Source: Sediminibacterium sp. (lineage in GTDB: Bacteria > Bacteroidota > Bacteroidia > Chitinophagales > Chitinophagaceae). Taken from it: DNA of 64,000 bases. The notes below the pieces were generated by a model that was not told the DNA's origin, made no database searches, and saw only the letters and a program-made list of their open reading frames with translations. Positions 24,701 to 33,737 of the stretch are shown one piece after another. The stretch is taken from NCBI GenBank assembly GCA_017537025.1, contig JAFWCB010000005.1, forward strand, positions 650,104 through 714,103, read 5' to 3'. The position numbers were made by a program, and so were the translations under genes. Each line of letters starts with the position of its first letter. Position 1 is the stretch's first letter.

Positions 24701-26164
24701 TTATTGGTCTCTATAATTCAAAGCCGGTTTTCTATCCCCTAACAAAGCTTCGTATTTATAATCGCCTTTGGCTTTTTGTAATTCTTCTTTAGCTTTTGGA
24801 ATGATGGCTTTATTTGTATACAAATCTATAGCTGTTAACGCCATTGTTTTAGCAGCTACTAACATGCCTTTTGTGCCAATTTCAGTACCCCCTGCTGAAA
24901 TGGCTTGCCAGCTATGCGCTGCTGTGCCCGGCACCCAAGTTGCAGCACTTAACCCAACTGTTGGAACAGCATAACTCACATCTCCTACATCGGTACTACC
25001 ACCTCCTGCAGTAGGTGCTGTTTGAAGAGGGCTAATGGTAGCAGCTGTTTCTATAGCAGGTGCTTTTACATCAAAGGATTGTTGAATTTTTTGAGCAAAG
25101 CTTTTCTCAGCTTCGGTATAAGTAACGCCCGCCACTTTTTCCAAATTCTGTTGCATCACTTGTGCCAAAGTGTAGTTGATCAATAAATCGTGAGTGCCAC
25201 CAATAACTTCGTATTCCATTTTTGTTTCTGTTCCTAATGCCGCTCCTTCTGCCGCCTTAGCTATCCTATCAAAAATTGATTTTACTATATCTCTTTTAGG
25301 ATGGCGTACATAATAATACACTTCTGCAAATTCAGGTACCACATTTGGCGCTTTTCCGCCATTCGTAATAACATAATGAATTCTTGTTTCCTGTGGTACG
25401 TGCTCGCGCATCATGTTTACCATATTGTCGAGTGCCTCAACCGCATCTAACGCCGAACGCCCTCTTTCTGGTGAAGCGGCGGCATGTGCTGAAATTCCGC
25501 GAAAACGAAACTTGGCCGACTTATTGGCTAAAGCACTTGTAGTAGTGATACTATTATCATCTCCGGGATGCCAATGAATAACAGCATCTACATCTTTAAA
25601 TAGTCCGTCGCGTACCATATATACTTTACCGCTACCGCCTTCTTCCGCTGGTGTTCCGAATACTTTAATGGTTCCTTCAAAACTTTTAGCAGCTATTTGT
25701 TCTTTAATGGCAATACCCGCAGCAACGGAAGCAGTACCAAATAAATGATGACCACATGCATGTCCGGCATCTTTCCCAGCGCTCGTTTTTACGGGAACTG
25801 CTTGTTGAGAAATACCGGGCAATGCATCAAACTCTGCTAGTATGGCAATAACCGGTTTACCTGAACCATAGGTAGCTACAAAAGCAGTAGGAATTCCTGC
25901 TACACCTGGCTCAACTGTAAAGCCCGCCGCTTTTAGGGTTTCTTGATGAAGGGCCGAACTTTTTACTTCTTTATATCCAACTTCTGCAAAATCCCAAATA
26001 CGCAAAGCAATATTTTTATATTGATCATATTTACTATCAAGAGATGTGCTGGTGGCAGTTTTAAACGTTTCAGCCGGATCAGCTACTATTTTCTTTTTTT
26101 GTGCATAAATGAATGAGATCGAGGTTGCAAGTAGCAACAACAGGGTTTGTATTTTCTGTTTCAT
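24701..26164 (-). CDS. Exported M20-family amidohydrolase (AbgB/hippurate-hydrolase-like)
   Basis: 487 aa from Met at 26164, where a signal peptide starts (MKQKIQTLLLLLATSISFIYAQ); the frame opens earlier at 26212 but that overlaps the SDR gene. Metal-site motifs are present: LAEFDALPG, GHACGHHLFG, EEGGSGK, and the lid domain FRGISAHAAASPERGRSALDAV. Family members cleave N-acyl amino acids or peptides with two metal ions (M20D). Export implies a role in periplasmic nutrient breakdown. It starts 1 nt after the SDR stop. Confidence 0.92.
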   Translation of the reverse strand: MKQKIQTLLLLLATSISFIYAQKKKIVADPAETFKTATSTSLDSKYDQYKNIALRIWDFAEVGYKEVKSSALHQETLKAAGFTVEPGVAGIPTAFVATYGSGKPVIAILAEFDALPGISQQAVPVKTSAGKDAGHACGHHLFGTASVAAGIAIKEQIAAKSFEGTIKVFGTPAEEGGSGKVYMVRDGLFKDVDAVIHWHPGDDNSITTTSALANKSAKFRFRGISAHAAASPERGRSALDAVEALDNMVNMMREHVPQETRIHYVITNGGKAPNVVPEFAEVYYYVRHPKRDIVKSIFDRIAKAAEGAALGTETKMEYEVIGGTHDLLINYTLAQVMQQNLEKVAGVTYTEAEKSFAQKIQQSFDVKAPAIETAATISPLQTAPTAGGGSTDVGDVSYAVPTVGLSAATWVPGTAAHSWQAISAGGTEIGTKGMLVAAKTMALTAIDLYTNKAIIPKAKEELQKAKGDYKYEALLGDRKPALNYRDQ

Positions 26165-26165
26165 G

Positions 26166-26987
26166 TTATATGAATAAGTCTGGATATAATTGTGCGCCCG
26201 GTACAACGGCATATTTTTCTAGATCTGTAATTCCTTCATTAGCTAATACCTCTTCATCAATAAAAGTATTACCCGAATATTCAGCAGCTGTTTTTGATAG
26301 GATAAAGTACACGCTATCTGCCAGTATATCTGGAGTTCTGCTCATCTTAGCCAATGCTTCACCGCCCAATAAATTTCTTACTGCGGCAGTGTCGATGGTT
26401 GTTTTTGGCCAAAGTGCATTGGAGGCAATGCCTGCAGATTTAAATTCAGCGGCCCAACCAATTGCCAACATACTCATATTGTATTTTGTAATCGTATACG
26501 CAATATGTGGCCCTAACCACTTAGGGTTCATGTTAATGGGAGGTGATAAGGTAAGAATATGTGGATTGTTCCCTTTACGCAAGTAGGGTAAACAATTTTT
26601 TACTACCAGAAAAGTACCTCGTACATTGATACTTTGCATGAGATCAAATCGCTTCGCTTCTGTTTTTTCTGTAGGCGTTAATTGAATAGCAGATGCATTA
26701 TTAATAACTACGTCTATCCCGCCAAATTTATCTACTGCTTGCTGTACGGCCTGTTGTATTTGGGCTTCATCCCGAATATCTACCTGTACCGCCAAGGCTT
26801 TACCTCCTGCGGCTTCCACTTCCTGAGCAGCAGAAAAAATAGTGCCTCCTAAACGAGGGTCTTCTTCTACACTTTTAGCCGCGATGATTATATTGGCTCC
26901 CTCTTTAGCTAAGCGAAGAGCGATGGCTTTACCGATACCTCTGCTGGCACCGGTAATAAAAATAGTTCTGTTTGTAAAAGCCGACAT
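26166..26987 (-). CDS. Short-chain dehydrogenase/reductase (HSDL2-like)
   Basis: 273 aa. Rossmann glycine motif TGASRGIGKAIA, cofactor region DVVINNASAI, and the active-site segment YTITKYNMS with YxxxK. The stretch ILTLSPPINMNPKWLGPHIAYTITKYNMSM matches the HSDL2/hydroxysteroid-dehydrogenase-like group. It probably uses NADP(H) on a lipid or carbonyl substrate that cannot be named. It is followed, 1 nt on, by the M20 amidohydrolase and preceded by gmk. Confidence 0.92.
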   Translation of the reverse strand: MSAFTNRTIFITGASRGIGKAIALRLAKEGANIIIAAKSVEEDPRLGGTIFSAAQEVEAAGGKALAVQVDIRDEAQIQQAVQQAVDKFGGIDVVINNASAIQLTPTEKTEAKRFDLMQSINVRGTFLVVKNCLPYLRKGNNPHILTLSPPINMNPKWLGPHIAYTITKYNMSMLAIGWAAEFKSAGIASNALWPKTTIDTAAVRNLLGGEALAKMSRTPDILADSVYFILSKTAAEYSGNTFIDEEVLANEGITDLEKYAVVPGAQLYPDLFI

Positions 26988-27021
26988 AGCAATGTTGTTT
27001 GTTATAAATGTACTGAAAGGA

Positions 27022-27585
27022 TTACCAACCTAGGAATTCTTTTATCGCTGCTTCTGTATCTGCACAGGCTTTTTCCAAATCGGCATTCACAATTTGTTTA
27101 TCGAAATGATGGCTAAAAGAAATTTCATAACTGGCTTTATTCACTCTGGCAGCAAGGGTTTCAGCCGTTTCTGTACCCCTGCTTTCCAATCGCTTTTTTA
27201 ACTCCTCAACAGAGGGTGGTTGAATAAAAATAGACAGGGAACTATCCGGGAACTGTTGTTGTACATGAATAGCCCCTTTTACGTCAATATCTAACATCGG
27301 AATTTTGCCGAGGGCCCAAATCCTATCTAACTCCGATTTTAGTGTGCCGTAATAGCTCCCTTGGTATACCATTTCCCATTCTATAAAGGCCTGTTCTGCA
27401 ATTTTTTGTTTAAAGGCTTCGGTGCTTAAAAAATAATATTCAACGCCGTCCCTTTCCCCCCCACGAGGGGTTCGGGTTGCTGCCGAAATGGAAAAGGCAA
27501 GTTGATCGTATTTACTTAAAAGATACCTGGTAATAGACGTTTTTCCCGCGCCTGACGGCGCGGTGATGATCACAATTTTCCCCAT
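27022..27585 (-). CDS. gmk: Guanylate kinase
   Basis: 187 aa. P-loop ITAPSGAGKTSITRYLL at the N-terminus, GMP-binding SAATRTPRGGERDGVEYYFLS, then YYGTLKSEL and LDIDVKGAIHVQQQFPDS; all are hallmarks of Gmk. It converts GMP to GDP and is essential for nucleotide supply. The SDR and amidohydrolase genes follow on the same strand. Confidence 0.97.
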   Translation of the reverse strand: MGKIVIITAPSGAGKTSITRYLLSKYDQLAFSISAATRTPRGGERDGVEYYFLSTEAFKQKIAEQAFIEWEMVYQGSYYGTLKSELDRIWALGKIPMLDIDVKGAIHVQQQFPDSSLSIFIQPPSVEELKKRLESRGTETAETLAARVNKASYEISFSHHFDKQIVNADLEKACADTEAAIKEFLGW

Positions 27586-27682
27586 AATTGCTTTTGTAAA
27601 GATTTAACTACAAATATAATTACATAAATAGACGATTTTTGTTAATTAATCTATGCAATAATTGATCTGACACTTAAACAAA

Positions 27683-29878
27683 ATGATCGCGTCGAATACA
27701 CCCAATAAATTACATGCGATAATTGATGCCTCGCAGTCTGCCTGTTTAATGTTAACTCCGGAGGGGATGATCTTAGAGTCTAATCAAGTTGCCAGAGAAA
27801 TGTTTGGTTACACAGAAACTGAATTTCTACATTTAACTAGAAATGATATCGTTGATCTTACCAATAATGGTTTACTTACTTTAATTAAAAACAGAGAGGA
27901 GCAAAAAAAAGCCAGCGGAGAAATTATCGGTGTCCGAAAAAATGGAGAAAAGTTTCCGGCTATATTAACTTCTGTTTTGTATCATGAAAACGAATTCGGA
28001 AAGGAATATGTAATTAAAATGATTACAGATTTATCTGAAACAAAAAAAAATGAAAGATTATTACTCGAAACAAATCGTGTGGCGAATGTTGGCGGATGGG
28101 AGTATAATATATTAAATGACTCCTTATTATGGACCGATATAACCAGGGAAATTCATGAAGTGCCGGATGATTTCATACCGGATTTACACAAAGCCATTGC
28201 TTTCTATGATGACCCTGAAACCAGAGACCAAATTCGTAAAGAATTTAAGTTGTTACTTGAGGATGGCATTCCTTTCGATTTCAAAATGATAATTACGACC
28301 GCAAAAGGGGTACGCAAACATATTCGGGCAATAGGTAAAGCGGAGCGGATAAATGGAATAACCATTCGTGCTTACGGTACTTTTCAAGATATATCTACCG
28401 AAGTAAAACTGAGAGAGAAATTAGCCCAGAGTGAGGCCCTTTTTAGAGGCGCCTTCGAGCATTCCGCCATTGGAATGTCGATCATTGCAGATGATGACAG
28501 CATTTTACAAGTAAACGACGCGCTCTGCACTATCCTTGGTTTTAGTAAAGAAGAATTGTTGAAATTACATTTTGCTGATTTTACACATCCCGATGAATTG
28601 GAAACTGATAAGCGGTATAAGAACTTATTAATTAATAATAAGGTAGACTCATTTAAAAGAGAGAAAAGATTCATTCATAAAAATGGGTTACTAGTATGGG
28701 CCTATATAGCCGTATCTACCATACGTAATGAAAGTGGATCCTTAGTATACTACTTCGTGCAAATAGAAGATATTACTAAGAATAAGCAAGTAGAATTTGA
28801 ACTTGCAAAAAGTGAAGAAGAGCTACGTTCGTTATTTGATCATAATCCCGACGCCGTGTATGCTATCAATACCGATGGATTCATTATATCCATGAATACA
28901 CAGTTGTCAAAACTATTAGAGTGCTCGGAACGCGAACTGATAAATAAAACCTTCATCCCTTTTTGTCTTCCCGAAGATTTACCCAAAGTAATCTCGCATT
29001 TTGAAAAGGTAAAAAATGGGGTTGCGCAAACCTATGAAGCCACAGCCATTACAGCAAAAGGCACTTTAAAAAACGTCATCATTTGTAATATCCCAATCAT
29101 TGTAGATGGTATTATCACGGGAGCCTATGGTATTGCAAAAGATATTACAGAAATGAAAAAAGGAGAACAAGAAAGAATCGCGCTCATCCAGGACCTCACT
29201 GAAAGCAACAAGGATTTAAAGCAGTTCTCATATATTACTTCGCATAATCTCCGTGCCCCTGTTACCAATTTGTTGGCATTATCACAACTTATAAATTGGG
29301 ATATTATTGCTGATGATAGCAATAAAATGATATTTAAGTCGATTGAAAAGTCTACACAGCAGTTAAACAATACCATCAATGACCTTATTAATATTATGGT
29401 ATTGAAAGAGAAAAGACAAATTCCTGCTAGGCTCATTTCATTCGACAAGGTTTTTCAAAAAAGCTTGCACCTATTTGAAGCAATTATCGAAAAAGAGGGC
29501 ATAGAAGTGCAAACAAATTTTTTACAAGCACCAGAAGTTATTTTTAATGAAATTTATTTGGAAAGTATTTTCACAAATTTATTGAGCAACGCTATAAAAT
29601 TTAGGAACCCGAATAAAAAGTTGCTAATTCAATGGAGTAGTACTATCTCCGCTAAACATATTATATTGGAGTGTAAAGACAATGGGCTAGGCATTGACCT
29701 GATTCTGCATAAAAATCGATTGTTCAAGTTATTCCAAACCTTTCATCACCATAAAGAAAGCAAAGGAGTGGGCTTATACTTAATACAATCGCAATTACAT
29801 GCTATGGGTGGAGATATACAAGTAGAAAATGAACCAAATAAAGGTTCTACTTTTTCAATCTACTTTAAAAAAATTTAG
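27683..29878 (+). CDS. Multi-PAS sensor histidine kinase
   Basis: 731 aa, without membrane segments, so cytosolic. Four PAS/PAC units fill about residues 8-495 (ACLMLTPEGMILESNQVAREMFGY; ...; FEHSAIGMSIIADDDSILQVNDALC; ...HNPDAVYAINTDGFIISMNTQ). The dimerisation-phosphoacceptor helix has FSYITSHNLRAPVTNL, and the ATPase has NLLSNAIKF (N box), CKDNGLGID (G1) and KGVGLYL (G2). It has no receiver and no adjacent regulator; partner unknown. The stop overlaps the convergent hypothetical gene by 4 nt. Confidence 0.94.
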   Translation: MIASNTPNKLHAIIDASQSACLMLTPEGMILESNQVAREMFGYTETEFLHLTRNDIVDLTNNGLLTLIKNREEQKKASGEIIGVRKNGEKFPAILTSVLYHENEFGKEYVIKMITDLSETKKNERLLLETNRVANVGGWEYNILNDSLLWTDITREIHEVPDDFIPDLHKAIAFYDDPETRDQIRKEFKLLLEDGIPFDFKMIITTAKGVRKHIRAIGKAERINGITIRAYGTFQDISTEVKLREKLAQSEALFRGAFEHSAIGMSIIADDDSILQVNDALCTILGFSKEELLKLHFADFTHPDELETDKRYKNLLINNKVDSFKREKRFIHKNGLLVWAYIAVSTIRNESGSLVYYFVQIEDITKNKQVEFELAKSEEELRSLFDHNPDAVYAINTDGFIISMNTQLSKLLECSERELINKTFIPFCLPEDLPKVISHFEKVKNGVAQTYEATAITAKGTLKNVIICNIPIIVDGIITGAYGIAKDITEMKKGEQERIALIQDLTESNKDLKQFSYITSHNLRAPVTNLLALSQLINWDIIADDSNKMIFKSIEKSTQQLNNTINDLINIMVLKEKRQIPARLISFDKVFQKSLHLFEAIIEKEGIEVQTNFLQAPEVIFNEIYLESIFTNLLSNAIKFRNPNKKLLIQWSSTISAKHIILECKDNGLGIDLILHKNRLFKLFQTFHHHKESKGVGLYLIQSQLHAMGGDIQVENEPNKGSTFSIYFKKI

Positions 29879-30333
29879 TGCCCTGCCTTAGCATTTCTTC
29901 CCACAGCATAATAGGGTTTCAGCTCTTTATAAATTAACTGATACTCTTCTCCTCCTGCTTCTGCAGCAGTTTTAGCATTTTTGTAATAGGCGCTTGTTTG
30001 CCGTAGTATTTCATTCCCTAATAATAATTTAGCATCCTCTAATTTTGTTTTTACCTCATCCATTTCCCGAAGTAACTCATTATACTGCTCAAACAATTGA
30101 ACATAGTTATTGCAAACTGTTACATCTACATAAACAGGAACTGTTTTAGGGTTACGTCGCATCTGTTGAATTGCTTTTTGTACAAAAGTTTCCCGTTTAG
30201 CATTCAACTTAAACATACTTCTTCTTTCAAGAGGCTTTAGCTTAACAGCTCCCGGAATCATATTTCTTAAACCCGCTATATGCTGTTTAATAGACATGAG
30301 TTCTGAACCAACAAAACTCCTGAATGAAGCCAT
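29875..30333 (-). CDS. Conserved-looking cytosolic protein, function unknown
   Basis: 152 aa. No signal or membrane segment. Basic N-terminal half (KLKPLERRSMFKLNAKRETFVQKAIQQMRRNP) and a likely coiled-coil helix at about 85-115 (LFEQYNELLREMDEVKTKLEDAKLLLG). Codon use is like its neighbours, so it is a real gene. I do not recognise the family. It is divergent from the acyltransferase gene. Confidence 0.75.
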   Translation of the reverse strand: MASFRSFVGSELMSIKQHIAGLRNMIPGAVKLKPLERRSMFKLNAKRETFVQKAIQQMRRNPKTVPVYVDVTVCNNYVQLFEQYNELLREMDEVKTKLEDAKLLLGNEILRQTSAYYKNAKTAAEAGGEEYQLIYKELKPYYAVGRNAKAGH

Positions 30334-30423
30334 AAAATGATTTTTTACTTAAACGGAGCCCAGCTCAAAAAAATTGCTTTTCTATCTTTAATTTATTATC
30401 TTCCGCCCGCTCAATTGCTTGCT

Positions 30424-31002
30424 ATGCGTGTATTGTGGAAGCTGTTTCTGTATATACAGGGGTGGACTATTCGCGGTTCATTTCCTTATCAGCTTAAAAA
30501 ATGTGTAATCATTGTGGGGCCCCATACCAGTAGCTGGGATTTTGTTGTTGGTTTAGCTTTTAGAAGTAAGCTTCGCCTCTATCATTTAAAATATTTGGGG
30601 AAAGCCGAATTATTTAAACCTCCTTTTGGTTTCTTTTTCAGAAAACTAGGCGGCTTTCCGGTGGATCGTTTTAACAAACATCATATGGTAGATCAGGTAG
30701 TGAACTTATTCCATACGCAGGAGTCGCTTGTGTTGGCGTTATCGCCCGAAGGCACCCGAAAACCGGTACAAAGATTAAGAACCGGCTTCTATCATATTGC
30801 CCTGAAAGCTAATGTGCCCGTAGTAATGGCAGGTATGGATTTCACCAAGAAAGAGGCTTCTTTTAGTGAGCCTTTTTATCTAAGCGGAAATATTCAGGAT
30901 GATATGGGAAAAATTACCGCTCATTTTGCCTCTATAAAAGGGAAAATTCCCCATTACGGTTTACAACATTTATTGGATAATCCCCCTGTTTACCATTTAT
31001 GA
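30424..31002 (+). CDS. 1-acyl-glycerol-3-phosphate acyltransferase-like (PlsC fold)
   Basis: 192 aa from Met at 30424; the frame opens at 30337 but the extra 29 residues look like translated spacer beside the divergent gene. The HX4D site is HTSSWD in VGPHTSSWDFVVG, the substrate motif is FRKLGGFPVDR, and LALSPEGTRK is motif III (EGTR). It acylates lysophosphatidic acid or a similar lipid at the membrane. It overlaps the acyl-CoA synthetase gene by 4 nt (ATGA); the pair could activate fatty acid and attach it to a lipid. Confidence 0.88.
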   Translation: MRVLWKLFLYIQGWTIRGSFPYQLKKCVIIVGPHTSSWDFVVGLAFRSKLRLYHLKYLGKAELFKPPFGFFFRKLGGFPVDRFNKHHMVDQVVNLFHTQESLVLALSPEGTRKPVQRLRTGFYHIALKANVPVVMAGMDFTKKEASFSEPFYLSGNIQDDMGKITAHFASIKGKIPHYGLQHLLDNPPVYHL

Positions 31003-32645
31003 AAAATGAACCCCCACTACTTATTGATCGATTTTGTTTTTTTGAAAAAGAAAAAGCAGATACTCTTTTTTTAAGCGAGCCCGTTCGTGGTAAATATGAA
31101 TCTTTTACCTGGCATAAGGCGGGTGCTGAAATCCGATCCATCGCAGCCTATTTACAACAAAGCGGTTTACAGAAAGGTGATAAAGTAGCCATATTAAGTA
31201 AGAATTGTGCGCATTGGATTATGGCCGATTTGGCTATCGCTTTTGCAGGAATGGTGGCCGTTCCACTTTATCCGAATATATCTGCCGAAGCTGTTCACGA
31301 AATCTTATTGCATAGTGAATCCAAAACAATTTTTGTAGGTAAGTTGGATAATCCTAAAGAAATCCGAAAAGGTATTCCTTCTTCCTTAACACAAATTAGT
31401 TTCCCTTTTTATTTTAATGAAGGTTGTATTAACTGGAATGATCTCGTAAATCAGTATAATCCCATAGGCGGAACCCCTAACATAGATCGTAATAATCTTG
31501 CCTGTATCATTTATACATCTGGTACAACGGGTAATCCGAAAGGAGTAATGCTTAGCTTTCATGCTATGTCTTTTGCCGTTCATTCTTTTTTAATAAGTAA
31601 CCCGCCATTGGAGAACGAAGTATTTTTTTCTTATTTGCCCTTATGCCATGTAGCAGAAAAAATGTTGGTAGAATGTGGGGGCATATTTACAGGAGGCAGT
31701 ATTTATTTTGTTGAATCGATGGATAGTTTCTCAAAAAATTTAGCAGATACTCAGCCTACTATTTTCTTGGCTGTTCCAAGAATATGGGAGAAATTTCAGC
31801 AAGAGATTCTCAAAAAAATTCCGCAAAAAAAATTAGATGCCATTTTACGTATCCCAATCATCTCCTCCATTTTTAAAAAAATGATTCGTAAAAAATTGGG
31901 GTTAGGAAGATATAAACACGCATATACAGGAGCTTCCCCAATACATAAATCTTTACTGGAGTGGTTTTATAAATTAGGTATTGAAATACAAGAGGCTTAC
32001 GGAATGACGGAAAACTCTGCACTTTCTCATGCAAACAGAAAGGGGGCTACCAAGTTCGGATCCGTTGGTCAGTCCTACCCGGGAGTTACGGTAAAGCTAG
32101 GCAACGCGAACGAAATATTAGTAAAAAGCGATGCCAGTATGATTGGTTATTACAAAGAGCCGGCACTTACAGCAGAGATGTTTGAAGATGGCTTTTTAAA
32201 AACAGGTGATGAGGGTTATATAGATGACGAAGGATATTTATACATAACCGGAAGAATCAAAGATCAATTCAAAACGAGTAAGGGCAAGTATGTAACGCCC
32301 GCTCCCATTGAAATGAAGGTATTAGAAGAGCCCTTTATTGCCCAAACTTGTGTAGTAGGCTGGGGATTACCGGCACCCTTACTACTTTGTACCCTTACAG
32401 AGTTGGCTTTAAAAAAAGAATTATCAGAGCTTACCAACTATTTAACCGAGTTCCTTAGCGCCGTGAATAACCGGTTAGAACATCATGAGCAATTAGCCCG
32501 CTTAATTGTAATGAAAGAGGAATGGACCATCCAAAATGGTTTGCTTACCCCTACTTTAAAAATTAAAAGAAAGGTAATGGATCAAAGATTTCAGGAACAG
32601 TACGCTACCTGGTATGAAACGCCAAAATCAATAATATTTCTATAA
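30999..32645 (+). CDS. Long-chain acyl-CoA/AMP-forming synthetase
   Basis: 548 aa. Adenylation-domain motifs: A3 CIIYTSGTTGNPKGVM, A5 EAYGMTENSAL, A7 KTGDEGYIDDEGYLYITGR, and A8 region KDQFKTSKGKYVTPAPIE with the C-terminal lid. The overall pattern fits the long-chain FadD15-like group. It makes acyl-AMP and then acyl-CoA from fatty acids. Tight coupling to the acyltransferase suggests recycling of fatty acids into phospholipid. Confidence 0.93.
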   Translation: MKNEPPLLIDRFCFFEKEKADTLFLSEPVRGKYESFTWHKAGAEIRSIAAYLQQSGLQKGDKVAILSKNCAHWIMADLAIAFAGMVAVPLYPNISAEAVHEILLHSESKTIFVGKLDNPKEIRKGIPSSLTQISFPFYFNEGCINWNDLVNQYNPIGGTPNIDRNNLACIIYTSGTTGNPKGVMLSFHAMSFAVHSFLISNPPLENEVFFSYLPLCHVAEKMLVECGGIFTGGSIYFVESMDSFSKNLADTQPTIFLAVPRIWEKFQQEILKKIPQKKLDAILRIPIISSIFKKMIRKKLGLGRYKHAYTGASPIHKSLLEWFYKLGIEIQEAYGMTENSALSHANRKGATKFGSVGQSYPGVTVKLGNANEILVKSDASMIGYYKEPALTAEMFEDGFLKTGDEGYIDDEGYLYITGRIKDQFKTSKGKYVTPAPIEMKVLEEPFIAQTCVVGWGLPAPLLLCTLTELALKKELSELTNYLTEFLSAVNNRLEHHEQLARLIVMKEEWTIQNGLLTPTLKIKRKVMDQRFQEQYATWYETPKSIIFL

Positions 32646-32724
32646 ATTTTTCGTTTTAAGCTCGCCAAGTCCGTTTTTTGGCATTTATTTTGTTCCTTAG
32701 CAAACCGAATTAAAACGCACATAT

Positions 32725-33618
32725 ATGAATTTAAAACTTTACACACTGGCAGCAGCGGGTTCCATATTGATATTCTCCTGTGTTAGTCCGAAACAACTAA
32801 AACAAGCAGAAGCTAAGTATACCGAGCTCAATGGAGCTTATGCCGAATTACAAGGTAAATACCGGGCTTTACAAGATGATTTGAACAAAGCCAATAATGA
32901 GATCACAGCATTGAATGCCAAAAAGGCTGCTGCTGAAAATCAGATATCTACCCTGAATAGTGCGAATGATTTATTAAAGCAAAATAATAACGCTGTTTTA
33001 AATCAGCTGAAAGATTTATCTGTTATCTCAGGATCACAAGCAGAGAGTATCAAAAAATCATTAGAGAATATTGGTGCGAAAGATATGTATATCAAAGATT
33101 TACAAGGTACTATTGCGCGCAAAGATTCTTTGAATATGGCCTTGGTGATGAACCTCAAAGGTGCTATTGGTAATTTAGATGATAAAGACATCAATATTAA
33201 AGTTGATAAAAGTGCTGTTTATATTGATATTTCGGATAAACTTCTTTTCAAAAGTGGAAGCTATGATGTGACAGATAGAGCTAAAGAAGTATTAGGTAAA
33301 GTTGCTAAGGTTTTAAATGCTCAACCTGAAATTGAATTTTTAGTAGAAGGTCATACCGATTCTATTCCTATTATACCTTCCAAAGGTGGTAAGTTAGAGG
33401 ATAACTGGGATTTGAGTGTTAAAAGAGCTACTACAGTCGTTCGTATTTTACAAGACACTTATGGTTTAGATCCCAAACGTATGACTGCTGCAGGTCGTAG
33501 TCAATATGTTCCAATTGCAGATAACAGTACACCCGATGGCAGAGCCGCTAACCGTAGAACAAGGATTGTGATTCTTCCTCAATTAGATCAGTTTTTTAAG
33601 CTATTAGAGCGTAAGTAA
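32725..33618 (+). CDS. OmpA-family lipoprotein with coiled-coil stalk
   Basis: 297 aa. Lipoprotein signal ends IFSCVSPKQ. Residues about 25-110 are a heptad-rich coiled coil (ELNGAYAELQGKYRALQDDLNKANNEI...). The C-terminal OmpA domain has VEGHTDSIPI, LSVKRATTVVRILQ and GRSQYVPIADN..GRAANRRTRI, the residues that bind diaminopimelate in peptidoglycan. It ties outer membrane to cell wall. It is monocistronic with a terminator directly after. Confidence 0.92.
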   Translation: MNLKLYTLAAAGSILIFSCVSPKQLKQAEAKYTELNGAYAELQGKYRALQDDLNKANNEITALNAKKAAAENQISTLNSANDLLKQNNNAVLNQLKDLSVISGSQAESIKKSLENIGAKDMYIKDLQGTIARKDSLNMALVMNLKGAIGNLDDKDINIKVDKSAVYIDISDKLLFKSGSYDVTDRAKEVLGKVAKVLNAQPEIEFLVEGHTDSIPIIPSKGGKLEDNWDLSVKRATTVVRILQDTYGLDPKRMTAAGRSQYVPIADNSTPDGRAANRRTRIVILPQLDQFFKLLERK

Positions 33619-33643
33619 TAAATCTTTTCAATCTAATTATCAA

Positions 33644-33668
33644 AGCGGAGTTTAGCTCCGCTTTTTTT
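33644..33668 (+). terminator. Terminator after the OmpA-family gene
   Basis: A 7-bp stem AGCGGAG/CTCCGCT (33644-33650 with 33656-33662, loop TTTAG) ends in a seven-T run. It ends exactly where the frame of the next gene opens, showing the helicase start lies further on. Confidence 0.85.
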
Positions 33669-33737
33669 ATGCGTTTATTTATTGATTGTTTTCCGATAAC
33701 CCCTCAGGCTCGTTATCTTGCATCCGAAAGAATGTTT